Shown one piece after another: positions 1-6,033 of a DNA stretch of 6,651 bases. The stretch lies in NCBI GenBank assembly GCA_023480605.1, contig JAMCWS010000004.1, forward strand, positions 1 through 6,651, given 5' to 3'. The notes under the pieces are model-generated. The model had not been told where the DNA came from. It saw only the letters and a program-made list of their open reading frames with translations, and did not search any database. The stretch is from a bacterium. GTDB taxonomy: Bacteria; Sumerlaeota; Sumerlaeia; MVZB01. Numbering within the stretch: position 1 is the first letter of the stretch; every line of letters begins with the position of its first letter. A program made the translations under genes and the position numbers.

Positions 1-1
1 T

Positions 2-994
2 GGGATCGACACCAGCCTGCTTCGCGAGCGTTTTCGGTTCGATCCCGCGATCGTCGCCCAGTTCAGAAGGCTCCTCGCGCAATACAAGCCCGACCTTTAC
101 CAGAGCCACGGTTACAAGGGGAGCGTATTCGGCAGAATCGCCCGCCGCCAGGGGGTGGCCTGGCAGGCCATTTTTCATGGGTTTACCTGGGAGAATTGGC
201 GCGTCCGCCTTTACCACGCCCTGGACGTGCGCCTCATGCGCGGGGCTGGCGAGGTCGTCGTCGTCTCACGGGCGTTCGAGAAGGAACTCGCCCGCCGGGG
301 GATCGATCCGCGACGGCTGCGCTGGATCCCCAACGCCATCGCCGAGGACGCGCTGCGTTCAACGCGTTCGGACATCACGCGCGAGAATTTACGCCGGCAA
401 TGGTTCGGGAAAGGGGGCGAGGACGGGGTATTGGTCGGGGTGGTTGGCCGGTTTTCGCCCGAGAAGGCGCCCGACTTTTTTCTTGACGCATTCGGCGCCG
501 CGGCCGCGCGGCGGCCCGATCTCAAGGCCGTGATGGTCGGCGACGGCATCCTGCTGGATGAATGCCGACGGCGGGCGTCCGGCGGCGCGCTGGCGGGGCG
601 GGTGGCGTTGCCGGGCTTCCGCGCCGACCTCGCCTCGATCTATGAAGCGCTGGACATGCTGGTCATCCCCTCGCGCAGCGAAGGATTGCCCACGGTCCTG
701 CTCGAAGCGATGCTGATGGGTGTACCCGTCGTCTCGACGCGGGTGGGCGCCGTGCCCGACGTCGCACGCGAGGGGCGGGAAGCTCTGCTCGTGCCGATCG
801 AGAACCGCGAGGCCCTGGCCGAGGCCATCCTTCGGCTGGCGGAGGACGCGGAACTGGGCCGCCGACTCAGCCGCGGAGCGCGCGAACTGGTTGAGCGCCG
901 CCTGACCGTCGCGCGGCGGACGGCAACGTTGCTCGACCACGCCCGTTGCCTGATCGAAGGCCGGGCCTTGCCCGCGGCGGCCTGGGAAGAATGA
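2..994 (+). CDS. Glycosyltransferase family 4, C-terminal ~330 residues (5' end outside window)
   Basis: This is a GT-B fold, family 4 glycosyltransferase, likely moving a sugar from a nucleotide-sugar donor to a lipid or polysaccharide acceptor at the cytoplasmic membrane. The frame is open from base 2 with no stop, so the start lies before the window; the GTG at 155 is internal, because the codons before it already read as an N-domain (SHGYKGSVFGR). Numbering visible residues from base 2, the N-domain continues through HGFTWENW (~59-66) and VVVVSRAF (~85-92). The donor-binding C-domain begins at GVVGRFSPEKAP (~145-156). It holds the family E-x7-E pair in SEGLPTVLLEAM (Glu227 and Glu235), then GVPVVSTRVGAVPD. 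About 40-60 residues are probably missing compared with usual 360-400 residue members. The TGA is directly followed by ATG of the next reading frame, so it is probably co-transcribed with ispE. Donor and acceptor cannot be told from sequence alone. Confidence 0.93.
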   Translation, partial: GIDTSLLRERFRFDPAIVAQFRRLLAQYKPDLYQSHGYKGSVFGRIARRQGVAWQAIFHGFTWENWRVRLYHALDVRLMRGAGEVVVVSRAFEKELARRGIDPRRLRWIPNAIAEDALRSTRSDITRENLRRQWFGKGGEDGVLVGVVGRFSPEKAPDFFLDAFGAAAARRPDLKAVMVGDGILLDECRRRASGGALAGRVALPGFRADLASIYEALDMLVIPSRSEGLPTVLLEAMLMGVPVVSTRVGAVPDVAREGREALLVPIENREALAEAILRLAEDAELGRRLSRGARELVERRLTVARRTATLLDHARCLIEGRALPAAAWEE

Positions 995-1021
995 ATGCCG
1001 GGACGGGAGCGGCAACCGGAT

Positions 1022-1918
1022 ATGAGCCTCCGTCAGATACGAGTGTTTGCGCCGGCGAAAATAAACTGGCATTTGACCATTGAGCGGCGGCGCTCGGACG
1101 GATACCATGACATTTATACGATCTTTCAAACCGTCGACTGGGGCGACGAACTAGACTGTCATAAAATAGATCATCCGGTTTTCAGGATGCGCTGCAATGA
1201 TTCTCGCGTGCCGTTGGGCGAGGAGAATCTCGTCGCGCGGGCATGGCGGCGGCTGCGCGAGGCTCTGCCGACGAAGGTCGCCGGAATGGAGATGGAACTG
1301 GTCAAACGCATCCCGATGCAGGCCGGCCTCGGCGGGGGCAGCAGCGACGGGGCGGCCGCACTGGTGGCGATCGACCGATTGTTCGACCTTCGTCTGGCCG
1401 AAGCCGAACTGGAGGCTCACGCCGCCGCGCTGGGCAGCGATTGCGCCTTTTTCATCCGGGGCGGCACGGCCCTGGGCACGGGGCGGGGCGAGCGGTTGCG
1501 ACCCGTGGCGAACCGCCTGCCGCCGGTGCGGCTCGTGATCGTCCACCCCGGTTTTCCCAGCGCGACGGCCGAGGCGTATCGGCGCCTCACGCCGGCCGAT
1601 TGGGAGAACGGCCGCGCCGCCGAGGAAGCGGCGGCGGCCATCGAGGCGGGCGACCTGGAGCGACTGAAGCGATGGAGCGGAAACATATTTAGTCGTATCG
1701 TTGCGGAGAGCGATTTGCGTTATGCCGTTTTGCTGGACCGGATGACAAGAGAAGGGCTGACGGATTTGTCGTTGTCGGGCAGCGGATCCGCGGTCTTTGG
1801 CTTCGCGCGCGATGCGGTTCACGCGCGGTTGGCTTGCCGTCGGCTCGGGGATTTTTACCCGACGGCTGTCGATGTCGGTTTACGAGGGGAAGGGATCGGG
1901 ATTCTTTCACAGTCTTGA
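1022..1918 (+). CDS. ispE: 4-diphosphocytidyl-2-C-methyl-D-erythritol kinase
   Basis: IspE is a cytoplasmic GHMP kinase of the non-mevalonate (MEP) isoprenoid pathway: it phosphorylates CDP-methylerythritol at the 2-hydroxyl using ATP. Numbering from the ATG at 1022 (298 residues, against 283 in E. coli), the N-terminal substrate motif APAKIN has Lys13, followed by SDGYH with His29. The ATP-binding glycine loop GLGGGSSDGAAAL lies at ~102-114, the catalytic aspartate is Asp140 in LGSDCAFF, then GGTALGTGRGE, and the C-terminal motif SGSGSAVFGF is at ~252-261. Lys, His and Asp match E. coli Lys10, His26 and Asp141. An upstream in-frame ATG at 995 abuts the preceding TGA and would add nine residues (MPGRERQPD). 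I prefer 1022 because GGGAG lies about 12 bases before it and the distance to APAKIN then matches the family. The residues after AKIN are Trp-His, where Leu is common. The ends of the gene are less G+C-rich than the middle. Confidence 0.95.
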   Translation: MSLRQIRVFAPAKINWHLTIERRRSDGYHDIYTIFQTVDWGDELDCHKIDHPVFRMRCNDSRVPLGEENLVARAWRRLREALPTKVAGMEMELVKRIPMQAGLGGGSSDGAAALVAIDRLFDLRLAEAELEAHAAALGSDCAFFIRGGTALGTGRGERLRPVANRLPPVRLVIVHPGFPSATAEAYRRLTPADWENGRAAEEAAAAIEAGDLERLKRWSGNIFSRIVAESDLRYAVLLDRMTREGLTDLSLSGSGSAVFGFARDAVHARLACRRLGDFYPTAVDVGLRGEGIGILSQS

Positions 1919-1973
1919 ATGGGTGCAAGCTGGTTGCCGCGGGGAAACATCCTCGTTCGGGGATGGCATTACC

Positions 1974-1980
1974 GGGAGGG
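1974..1980 (+). promoter_or_regulatory. Ribosome binding site of spoVG
   Basis: GGGAGGG ends 10 bases before the ATG at 1991. It decides the spoVG start: the in-frame ATG at 1919, just after the ispE stop, would add 24 residues with no resemblance to SpoVG. Confidence 0.65.
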
Positions 1981-1990
1981 AGCGACCAAA

Positions 1991-2323
1991 ATGTCCAACG
2001 AACTCATGGTCACCGGATGCCGCGTGTCGTTGAATCAATCCAAGCGGGAACGCCTCAAAGGCGGCGAGCGGCTCAAAGGATTCGCAACGATTATCTTCAA
2101 TAACGTTTTTGTCGTTTGCGATCTCAAAATCATCCAGGGCAAGAAGGGATTGTTCATCCAAATGCCCACCCGCCGCCGTCGAGACGGATCGTTTCACGAC
2201 GTGGCCCATCCGATCGTGCCCTCCGTGCGCGATCATATTGAAACTGTCGTGCTCAAGGAATACGATCGTATAAGGATGACCCGGAAACCCGCGGAGTCGG
2301 GCCAGCCGGCCTCGGCCCACTGA
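1991..2323 (+). CDS. spoVG: SpoVG family regulatory protein (septation protein SpoVG)
   Basis: SpoVG proteins are small site-specific nucleic-acid-binding regulators. In Bacillus the name comes from a sporulation phenotype, but the family is broad and occurs in non-sporulating bacteria, so the gene does not show sporulation here. The 110-residue product carries the family core: RLKGFATIIFNNVFVVCDLKII, then KKGLFIQMPTRRRRDGSFHDVAHPI, then a helix ending VVLKEYDRIR. This closely parallels the B. subtilis pattern of FVVHDI, GLFVAMPSKR and FRDI-HPI. The basic QMPTRRRR segment is where nucleic-acid contact is expected. The N-terminus has a small in-register repeat, RLKGGE followed by RLKGF, with an 18-base period in the DNA. 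The tail (RKPAESGQPASAH) is polar and probably disordered. It follows ispE by 72 bases, echoing the ispE-spoVG neighbourhood of Firmicutes, although purR and yabJ are absent. Target and role in this organism are unknown. Confidence 0.93.
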   Translation: MSNELMVTGCRVSLNQSKRERLKGGERLKGFATIIFNNVFVVCDLKIIQGKKGLFIQMPTRRRRDGSFHDVAHPIVPSVRDHIETVVLKEYDRIRMTRKPAESGQPASAH

Positions 2324-2344
2324 GGCGGCGCGGGGCCGGGCCGG
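2306..2344 (+). other. G+C-rich hairpin across the spoVG stop codon
   Basis: Bases 2306-2318 (CCGGCCTCGGCCC) pair with 2333-2344 (GGGCCGGGCCGG), giving a 12-bp stem with a single bulged T at 2312 and a 14-base loop that contains the spoVG TGA. No T-run follows, so it is not a classical intrinsic terminator. It could slow transcription, protect the 3' end of an upstream transcript, or limit readthrough into the next gene. In such G+C-rich DNA a chance hairpin is possible. Confidence 0.4.
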
Positions 2345-2370
2345 TATTCACCCACCCGCGGGGGGCTGCG

Positions 2371-2787
2371 ATGGTTACGGCGCACGAGGACGACCAGTTC
2401 CGGAACGCCATTGAATCCGAATTCGAATGCACCCGGTGCGGCCAGTGCTGCAAGGGCGACGGCGTCGTGCGCATCAACCTGGATCAGGCCCAGCGGATGG
2501 CGGCGGCCCTCGGCATGGACAAGCGCCGGTTCCTCAAGGCCCATGCCATCCGGGCCGGACTACGCGAATGGTGGCTGAAAGACAAACTGCAATACCCCGG
2601 CGGACTGACCGGCCCCGAGGAAAAATGGTGCATCTTCCTCGAAGTGGGGGAGGACCGCCGTTATTTTTGCCGTGTCAATGATGTCAAACCCCAACAGTGT
2701 CGGGATTTCCCCGCGAAATGGCAGAACGGCGACTCCTTGTTTACCTGCATGGGGCTACGCCGCCTGCGCAAAAAACTGGCCGGTTGA
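2371..2787 (+). CDS. YkgJ family cysteine cluster protein (CxxCxxCC domain)
   Basis: The product is 138 residues and belongs to the YkgJ/UPF0153 type, a family presumed to bind zinc or an iron-sulfur cluster, with no settled biochemical role. The signature is C20-x2-C23-x2-C26-C27 in CTRCGQCC. It is followed by the usual second set: Cys87 in KWCIFL, Cys100 in YFCRVND, Cys110 in KPQQCRDFP, and Cys126 near the C-terminus. This spacing, with the K-P-x-x-C-R-D-F-P element, is diagnostic of the family, and all expected cysteines are present, so it looks functional. There is no signal peptide or membrane segment, so it should be cytoplasmic. The ATG at 2371 follows a run of six G five bases upstream that can serve as ribosome binding site. 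It lies 47 bases after spoVG and 39 before glgC, probably in the same operon. Its link to sugar nucleotide or isoprenoid metabolism is not evident. Confidence 0.9.
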   Translation: MVTAHEDDQFRNAIESEFECTRCGQCCKGDGVVRINLDQAQRMAAALGMDKRRFLKAHAIRAGLREWWLKDKLQYPGGLTGPEEKWCIFLEVGEDRRYFCRVNDVKPQQCRDFPAKWQNGDSLFTCMGLRRLRKKLAG

Positions 2788-2826
2788 CGGCGCGGCGCGC
2801 CCGCCCGTGACCAGCCCCGCGAGCCC

Positions 2827-4143
2827 ATGACGATGCAGCATCTTGGTTCCTTGCCGGCGCGGCAGGCCGTCGCCGTGATTCTGGGCGGGGGGCGCGGCAC
2901 GCGCCTCTGGCCGCTGACGAAATATCGCGCCAAGCCGGCCGTGCCGCTGGCCGGCAAATATCGCCTCATCGACATCCCGATCAGCAATTGCCTCAACTCG
3001 GGCCTCGACCGCATCTATATCTTCACCCAATTCAACTCCAGTTCGCTCAACCATCACATCTCGGCCACCTATCACCTCGATCCCTTCAGCCGCGGCTTCG
3101 TCAACCTGGAGGCCGCCAGCCAGAGCAACGAAAGCAGCGACTGGTATCAGGGAACGGCCGACTCGGTACGGCGCAACTTTAAAACCATCGCCCAATGGCA
3201 GACGCCGCATGTGGTCATCCTGCCGGGCGACACCATCTTCCGCATGGACCTGGGCCGGCTGCTCGATTTCCACATCGGTCACGGCGCCGACGTGACCGTC
3301 GCGCTGCATCCCACCGGCGCGGAGCGGGCATCGTCCTTCGGCCTGGCGCGCCTGGATCCGTCCGACCGGATCGTGCAGATGGTGGAAAAGCCCGCCCCCG
3401 ACCGGCTGGGACCGCTGGCGCTGCCGCCGGCCGAGATGGCGCGCTGGGGGCTTGGGCCCGCACGCCCCTTTCTGGCCTCGATGGGCATTTACGTGTTCCG
3501 AACCGGGGTGCTGGCCGAAGTCTGCCTGGATCGCACGCAAGTCGATTTCGGCCACCAGATACTCCCCCAGGCGGTGGCGAATTACCGGGTTTCCGGCTAT
3601 GTGTTCGACGATTACTGGGAGGATATCGGCACGATCCGGGCGTTTTATGAGGCGAATCTCGCGCTGGCGAGTCCGCGACCACCCTTCGAGTTCTACATCC
3701 CCGACGCGCCCATCTACACGCGCATGCGCTTCCTGCCCTCGACCCACACCGGCCGCGTCAGCCTTCGGTCCACACGCATCTCCGACGGCTGCCGGATCGG
3801 CGACGCCGCGCTCGAGGAATGCGTCGTCGGCATCCGCAGCATCATCGGCGACGGCGTGCGGATGCGGCGGACGGTGATGATGGGCGCCGACTACTACGAG
3901 CAGGGCATCCCACAGCCGGGATTCGAGCCGGTGCCGCCCGACGCGCCGATGATCGGAATCGGCGAGGGCTGCGAGATTGACCGCGCCATCATCGACAAGA
4001 ACGCCCGAGTCGGGGCCGGGGCCCGCATCCTCAACGCCCGCGGACTCGACCACCACGACGACCCCGGCGAACGTTTCTACATCCGCGACGGCATCGTCAT
4101 TATCCCCAAGCACGCCATCATCGAGCCGGGAACGGTGATTTAA
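2827..4143 (+). CDS. glgC: Glucose-1-phosphate adenylyltransferase (ADP-glucose pyrophosphorylase)
   Basis: GlgC makes ADP-glucose and pyrophosphate from ATP and glucose 1-phosphate, the committed and normally allosterically controlled step of glycogen synthesis, in the cytoplasm as a tetramer. The 438-residue length is normal. The N-terminal nucleotidyltransferase domain shows GGGRGTRL (20-27), KPAVPLAGKYRLIDIP (36-51) with SNCLNSG after it, YQGTADSVR (107-115), LPGDTIFRMD with the metal-binding Asp135, VEKP with Lys188 for glucose 1-phosphate, SMGIYVF (218-224) and YWEDIGTI (263-270). The C-terminal third has the left-handed beta-helix hexapeptide pattern (DGCRIGDA, IIGDGVRM). The KPAVPLAGKYRLIDIP and YWEDIGTIRAFYEAN wording resembles cyanobacterial and plant enzymes. 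The common GDH of the metal motif is GDT here. Start: ATG 2827 has no strong ribosome binding site; ATG 2833, two codons later, is possible. No other glycogen gene is in the window. Confidence 0.95.
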   Translation: MTMQHLGSLPARQAVAVILGGGRGTRLWPLTKYRAKPAVPLAGKYRLIDIPISNCLNSGLDRIYIFTQFNSSSLNHHISATYHLDPFSRGFVNLEAASQSNESSDWYQGTADSVRRNFKTIAQWQTPHVVILPGDTIFRMDLGRLLDFHIGHGADVTVALHPTGAERASSFGLARLDPSDRIVQMVEKPAPDRLGPLALPPAEMARWGLGPARPFLASMGIYVFRTGVLAEVCLDRTQVDFGHQILPQAVANYRVSGYVFDDYWEDIGTIRAFYEANLALASPRPPFEFYIPDAPIYTRMRFLPSTHTGRVSLRSTRISDGCRIGDAALEECVVGIRSIIGDGVRMRRTVMMGADYYEQGIPQPGFEPVPPDAPMIGIGEGCEIDRAIIDKNARVGAGARILNARGLDHHDDPGERFYIRDGIVIIPKHAIIEPGTVI

Positions 4144-4177
4144 GAGCGACTACCCTATCAACAACTCATAATGTAAA

Positions 4178-4185
4178 AAATTATA
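4178..4185. repeat. Target site duplication, left copy (AAATTATA)
   Basis: The 8 bases AAATTATA directly before the insertion sequence are repeated exactly at 5203-5210 just after it. Eight base pairs is the duplication size typical of the IS1595 family. The match can be extended to 10 bases (AAAAATTATA) if the element is taken to start at 4188 on one side, but 8 bp gives consistent ends. Confidence 0.8.
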
Positions 4186-4209
4186 CTGGGCTATTTAGAT
4201 GACTCAACC
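4186..4209 (+). repeat. Terminal inverted repeat, left end of the IS
   Basis: Reading inward, the left end is CTGGGCTATTTAG-A-TGACTCAACC. It matches the reverse complement of 5179-5202 at 22 of 24 positions; the differences are the outermost base and position 4199 (A against T). This end lies beyond the 3' end of the transposase. Confidence 0.85.
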
Positions 4210-4228
4210 TGATACAACCCCTTGTATC

Positions 4229-5160
4229 TCAGCGACCTCCAGGCCCACGCCAAATCTGGGCCCCGTTCCATGGGCCGATGGCCACGGCTTGTTCAACGAG
4301 CCGGTAGAAGAGCAATCCGCACGAGCCACTCATCCGGCGGTTGAACCGGAAGATGAACTCATCGAGGTAGTAGTCCAAGTGCGATGGCCGAATCGCTCCC
4401 TGATGGGTTCCAAGCAGCCACCGTTTCAGCAACGAGGCCACGCGCCCCACCAGCGGCAGGGGATCGTCGCCCACCATGACATCCTTATCCTTGCGGCTAT
4501 CCTGCGTTCGTAGCCGATCATGTCCAGGTTGTTGTACCCTCCCCAGGCGTCGGTCCGAATCACGCTGCCCGGCTCGACGCACTCTTCGATGGCCTCGTGC
4601 AGCGTCATCATGGCGGCATCGGCGATCCGGCGCAGCCGGATGCGTCCAATTTTGCCGGACTCGGCCTCCTGCGCGGCCACCAGGACCAGCGTCTTGCCGG
4701 CCGCGCTCTGTACGCTCTTGATGGGCCTTTCACCGCCAACGAAGACCTCGTCGGCTTCGATCAGCCTCGAAATCCGGTCGCGTCCTGGTCGGACCATGGC
4801 GCGGCGAAGCTTGTGCAGCCAATTCCACGCCGTCGGGTAGCTGCCCAGTCCCAGCGCCCGCTGCAATCCCAGAGCGCTGACCCCATGCTTCTGGTTGATC
4901 GCCAGCCAGACGGCTTGCAGCCATTGGCGCAGTGGCTTGCGCGTGTCCTGAAAGATCGTCCCCACCGTCACCGATGTTTGTCTCCGGTATTGGCGGCACA
5001 GCCACAGGCCACGACCCATCCGCCACGCCTCGGCGTGCCCACACCGCGGACAGCGGAATCCGTTGGACCAGCGCACCGACTCCAGATAGGCCAGTCAGTC
5101 CTCCTCGCTCTTGAATCGCTCCACGAAGTCGGTCATGGTCTTCGGGTAATCCACCCCCAT
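4229..5160 (-). pseudogene. IS1595-family (ISXO2-like) transposase, nonsense mutation plus frameshift
   Basis: Reading on the minus strand from ATG 5160 (or GTG 5154, giving the family-like MDYPKT), the product starts GVDYPKTMTDFVERFKSEED and then meets an in-frame TGA at 5097-5095 (codon 22). The same frame continues with LAYLESVRWSNGFRCPRCG. The zinc ribbon has its first pair (Cys37, Cys40), but the second is Cys55-x2-Tyr58, where CRQC is expected: TAC at 4989-4987 in place of TGC. The DDE core follows, with first Asp in IEADEVFVGG (~137) and second Asp in RTDAWGGYNNL (~204). Near 4495-4509 the homology moves to another frame, which gives VMVGDDPLPLVGRVASLLKRWLLGTHQG, then HLDYYLDEFIFRFNRR and GLLFYRLVEQAV, ending at TGA 4231-4229. 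The two aspartates and the C-terminal catalytic region are therefore in different frames, and no intact transposase can be made. Family assignment is firm; the exact subgroup is not assigned. Confidence 0.92.
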
Positions 5161-5178
5161 ACACTACATCTTCTATAT

Positions 5179-5202
5179 GGTTGAGTCAACTAAATAGCCC
5201 AA
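5179..5202 (-). repeat. Terminal inverted repeat, right end of the IS
   Basis: Read on the minus strand the end is TTGGGCTATTTAG-T-TGACTCAACC, the partner of 4186-4209. This is the transposase-promoter side: only 18 bases separate it from the ATG at 5160. Confidence 0.85.
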
Positions 5203-5239
5203 AAATTATAATTTATATTCACTCAATATTATAATTTTT
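5201..5239. repeat. A/T-only inverted repeat flanking the IS right end
   Basis: AAAAATTATAAT (5201-5212) is the exact reverse complement of ATTATAATTTTT (5228-5239), separated by 15 bases. Removing the IS and one target copy (joining 4185 to 5211) extends the stem to 13 bp: AAAAAATTATAAT against ATTATAATTTTTT at 5228-5240. It ends in a T-run on the plus strand, as a glgC terminator might, but the stem has no G or C, so termination would be weak. It may simply be a preferred A/T target for insertion. Confidence 0.5.
5203..5210. repeat. Target site duplication, right copy (AAATTATA)
   Basis: Exact copy of 4178-4185. Both copies being unmutated, although the transposase has three lesions, is notable but 8 bases carry little information about age. 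Confidence 0.8.
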
Positions 5240-5240
5240 T

Positions 5241-5406
5241 CTTTATTTATCAGAAAAAATGAATAGGCAACCAGACAGCTGCGTTGCTTGGAAAGATCAG
5301 CAATGGTTGCTTACAAACGCTTGCCGCAATTAAACATGCTCTTAATAATTTCACGATCCAAGCATATAATTACTCCAACGACGCACTATGGTAGATTATC
5401 ATTAAC
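5241..5406. other. A+T-rich noncoding stretch after the IS
   Basis: No convincing gene is seen here. A short plus-strand open frame at 5288-5518 has no ribosome binding site, no family resemblance, and runs into the opposite-strand membrane gene. Together with the palindrome before it, this makes about 200 bases between the IS and the 3' end of the membrane gene. Confidence 0.5.
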
Positions 5407-6033
5407 TCACGCTTTTACACTTTTTGCGGACAAAATCCCAATTATCTCCGAAATATACCACGATCCCCAGGTAACAACAGCATCAAGGGGTAGCATGCTT
5501 AAGCTGCCAGCAACTTGACCTACAACAATAATTTTGATTTCTGGCCCAAATCTATACTGGGCCGATGGATCGTTGAAAAATTCGATTGCTTCAAATAATG
5601 AGCCAATAATCAATAGAACAAAAGGCATCACAATTGCAACATATTGTTTCGCATGACACCATCGAGATAATGCAATGCCCAGTATTAGTAGAAAAAAGTA
5701 GTAACCCAATTCCCCCACCACGAACAAAGCCAATAGTCTTGCCCAAAAAACCCAACACAACTCTGAAAGACTTATGACTATAAGTAATAATAGAGGCTTG
5801 ATTGACCATGCCTCGCCAGATGCTATATTAATCCGTTCTTTGACGGTTTCGAGTGAGATTCCCTTATGCTTGATCAATATCCTTGAGATAAAGATAAACA
5901 CGGCATACCCTATCCCCGCAATAACTAGAATATAAATGATCTGTAATAAGTTCTGAAACGCGCATGAATATAGCACGCTGATCAGGACAACGCCTACCAT
6001 GACGGCGAACATTAACTTGATTGTCCTATTCAC
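5407..6033 (-). CDS. Multi-pass membrane protein of unknown family
   Basis: I do not recognise this 208-residue protein. It is strongly hydrophobic, with likely membrane segments at about 6-24, 29-54, 80-106, 109-123 and 130-150, and a weaker one or two between 166 and 200. The most polar part is a loop at ~55-79 (KHKGISLETVKERINIASGEAW), and a second polar loop at ~152-166 includes FFNDPSAQYRFGPE. Trp and Glu within membrane segment three (SELCWVFW) are unusual. The start is a GTG at 6033-6031, supported by AAGGAG seven bases upstream (plus-strand CTCCTT at 6041-6046), the best ribosome binding site in the window. Codon use is A/T-rich (lines counted by hand give 35-47% G+C) unlike the genes on either side, which suggests recent acquisition. 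It converges on glgC across the IS and lies 104 bases downstream of the receiver-domain gene on the same strand. The ribosome binding site and intact frame argue that it is expressed. Confidence 0.75.
   Translation of the reverse strand: MNRTIKLMFAVMVGVVLISVLYSCAFQNLLQIIYILVIAGIGYAVFIFISRILIKHKGISLETVKERINIASGEAWSIKPLLLLIVISLSELCWVFWARLLALFVVGELGYYFFLLILGIALSRWCHAKQYVAIVMPFVLLIIGSLFEAIEFFNDPSAQYRFGPEIKIIVVGQVAGSLSMLPLDAVVTWGSWYISEIIGILSAKSVKA

Larger units (their letters stand above)
4186..5202 (-). mobile_element. IS1595-family insertion sequence, complete ends, decayed transposase (~1017 bp)
   Basis: The element is bounded by terminal inverted repeats and an exact 8-bp direct repeat, and it holds a single minus-strand transposase pseudogene of the ISXO2-like, IS1595 type. 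Length about 1 kb, 8-bp duplication and zinc-ribbon plus DDE transposase all agree with that family. There is no passenger gene. It sits 42 bases past the glgC stop in an A/T-rich spot, so it does not disrupt glgC, and it marks the border between high-GC and low-GC DNA. With three lesions in the transposase it cannot move alone, but its intact ends could be used in trans by a related active copy. Confidence 0.9.

Noticed and set aside
1919..1990. Upstream in-frame ATG for spoVG directly after the ispE stop
   Set aside because: The 24 added residues do not look like SpoVG, and GGGAGGG is well placed before ATG 1991.
2795..2812. GGCGCGCC palindrome between the ykgJ-like gene and glgC as an operator
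   Set aside because: A short G/C palindrome is expected by chance in DNA of this composition and no second copy was found.
2755..4113. 452-codon minus-strand open frame opposite glgC
   Set aside because: It is a codon-bias shadow of glgC; the plus-strand frame has unmistakable GlgC motifs throughout.
4144..4177. Intrinsic terminator directly after glgC
   Set aside because: No G+C-rich stem is present in the 34 bases before the IS target site; only the A/T palindrome split by the IS could have served.
4495..4509. Programmed frameshift making a full-length transposase
   Set aside because: No slippery run of A or T is seen at the shift, IS1595-type transposases are normally made from one frame, and the upstream TGA would block it anyway.
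5095..5097. In-frame TGA at a position where relatives have Cys: possible selenocysteine or recoded stop
   Set aside because: Several intact genes here end on TGA, the transposase carries two more lesions, no adjacent stem-loop of the expected kind was seen, and the residue is not a known redox site. A nonsense mutation is simpler.
4597..5184. Long plus-strand open frame across the IS
   Set aside because: It is antisense to the transposase pseudogene, has no family resemblance and reflects the high G+C of the element.
5288..5518. Plus-strand open frame of 76 codons in the A+T-rich region
   Set aside because: No ribosome binding site, no recognisable features, and it overlaps the 3' end of the better supported membrane gene on the other strand.
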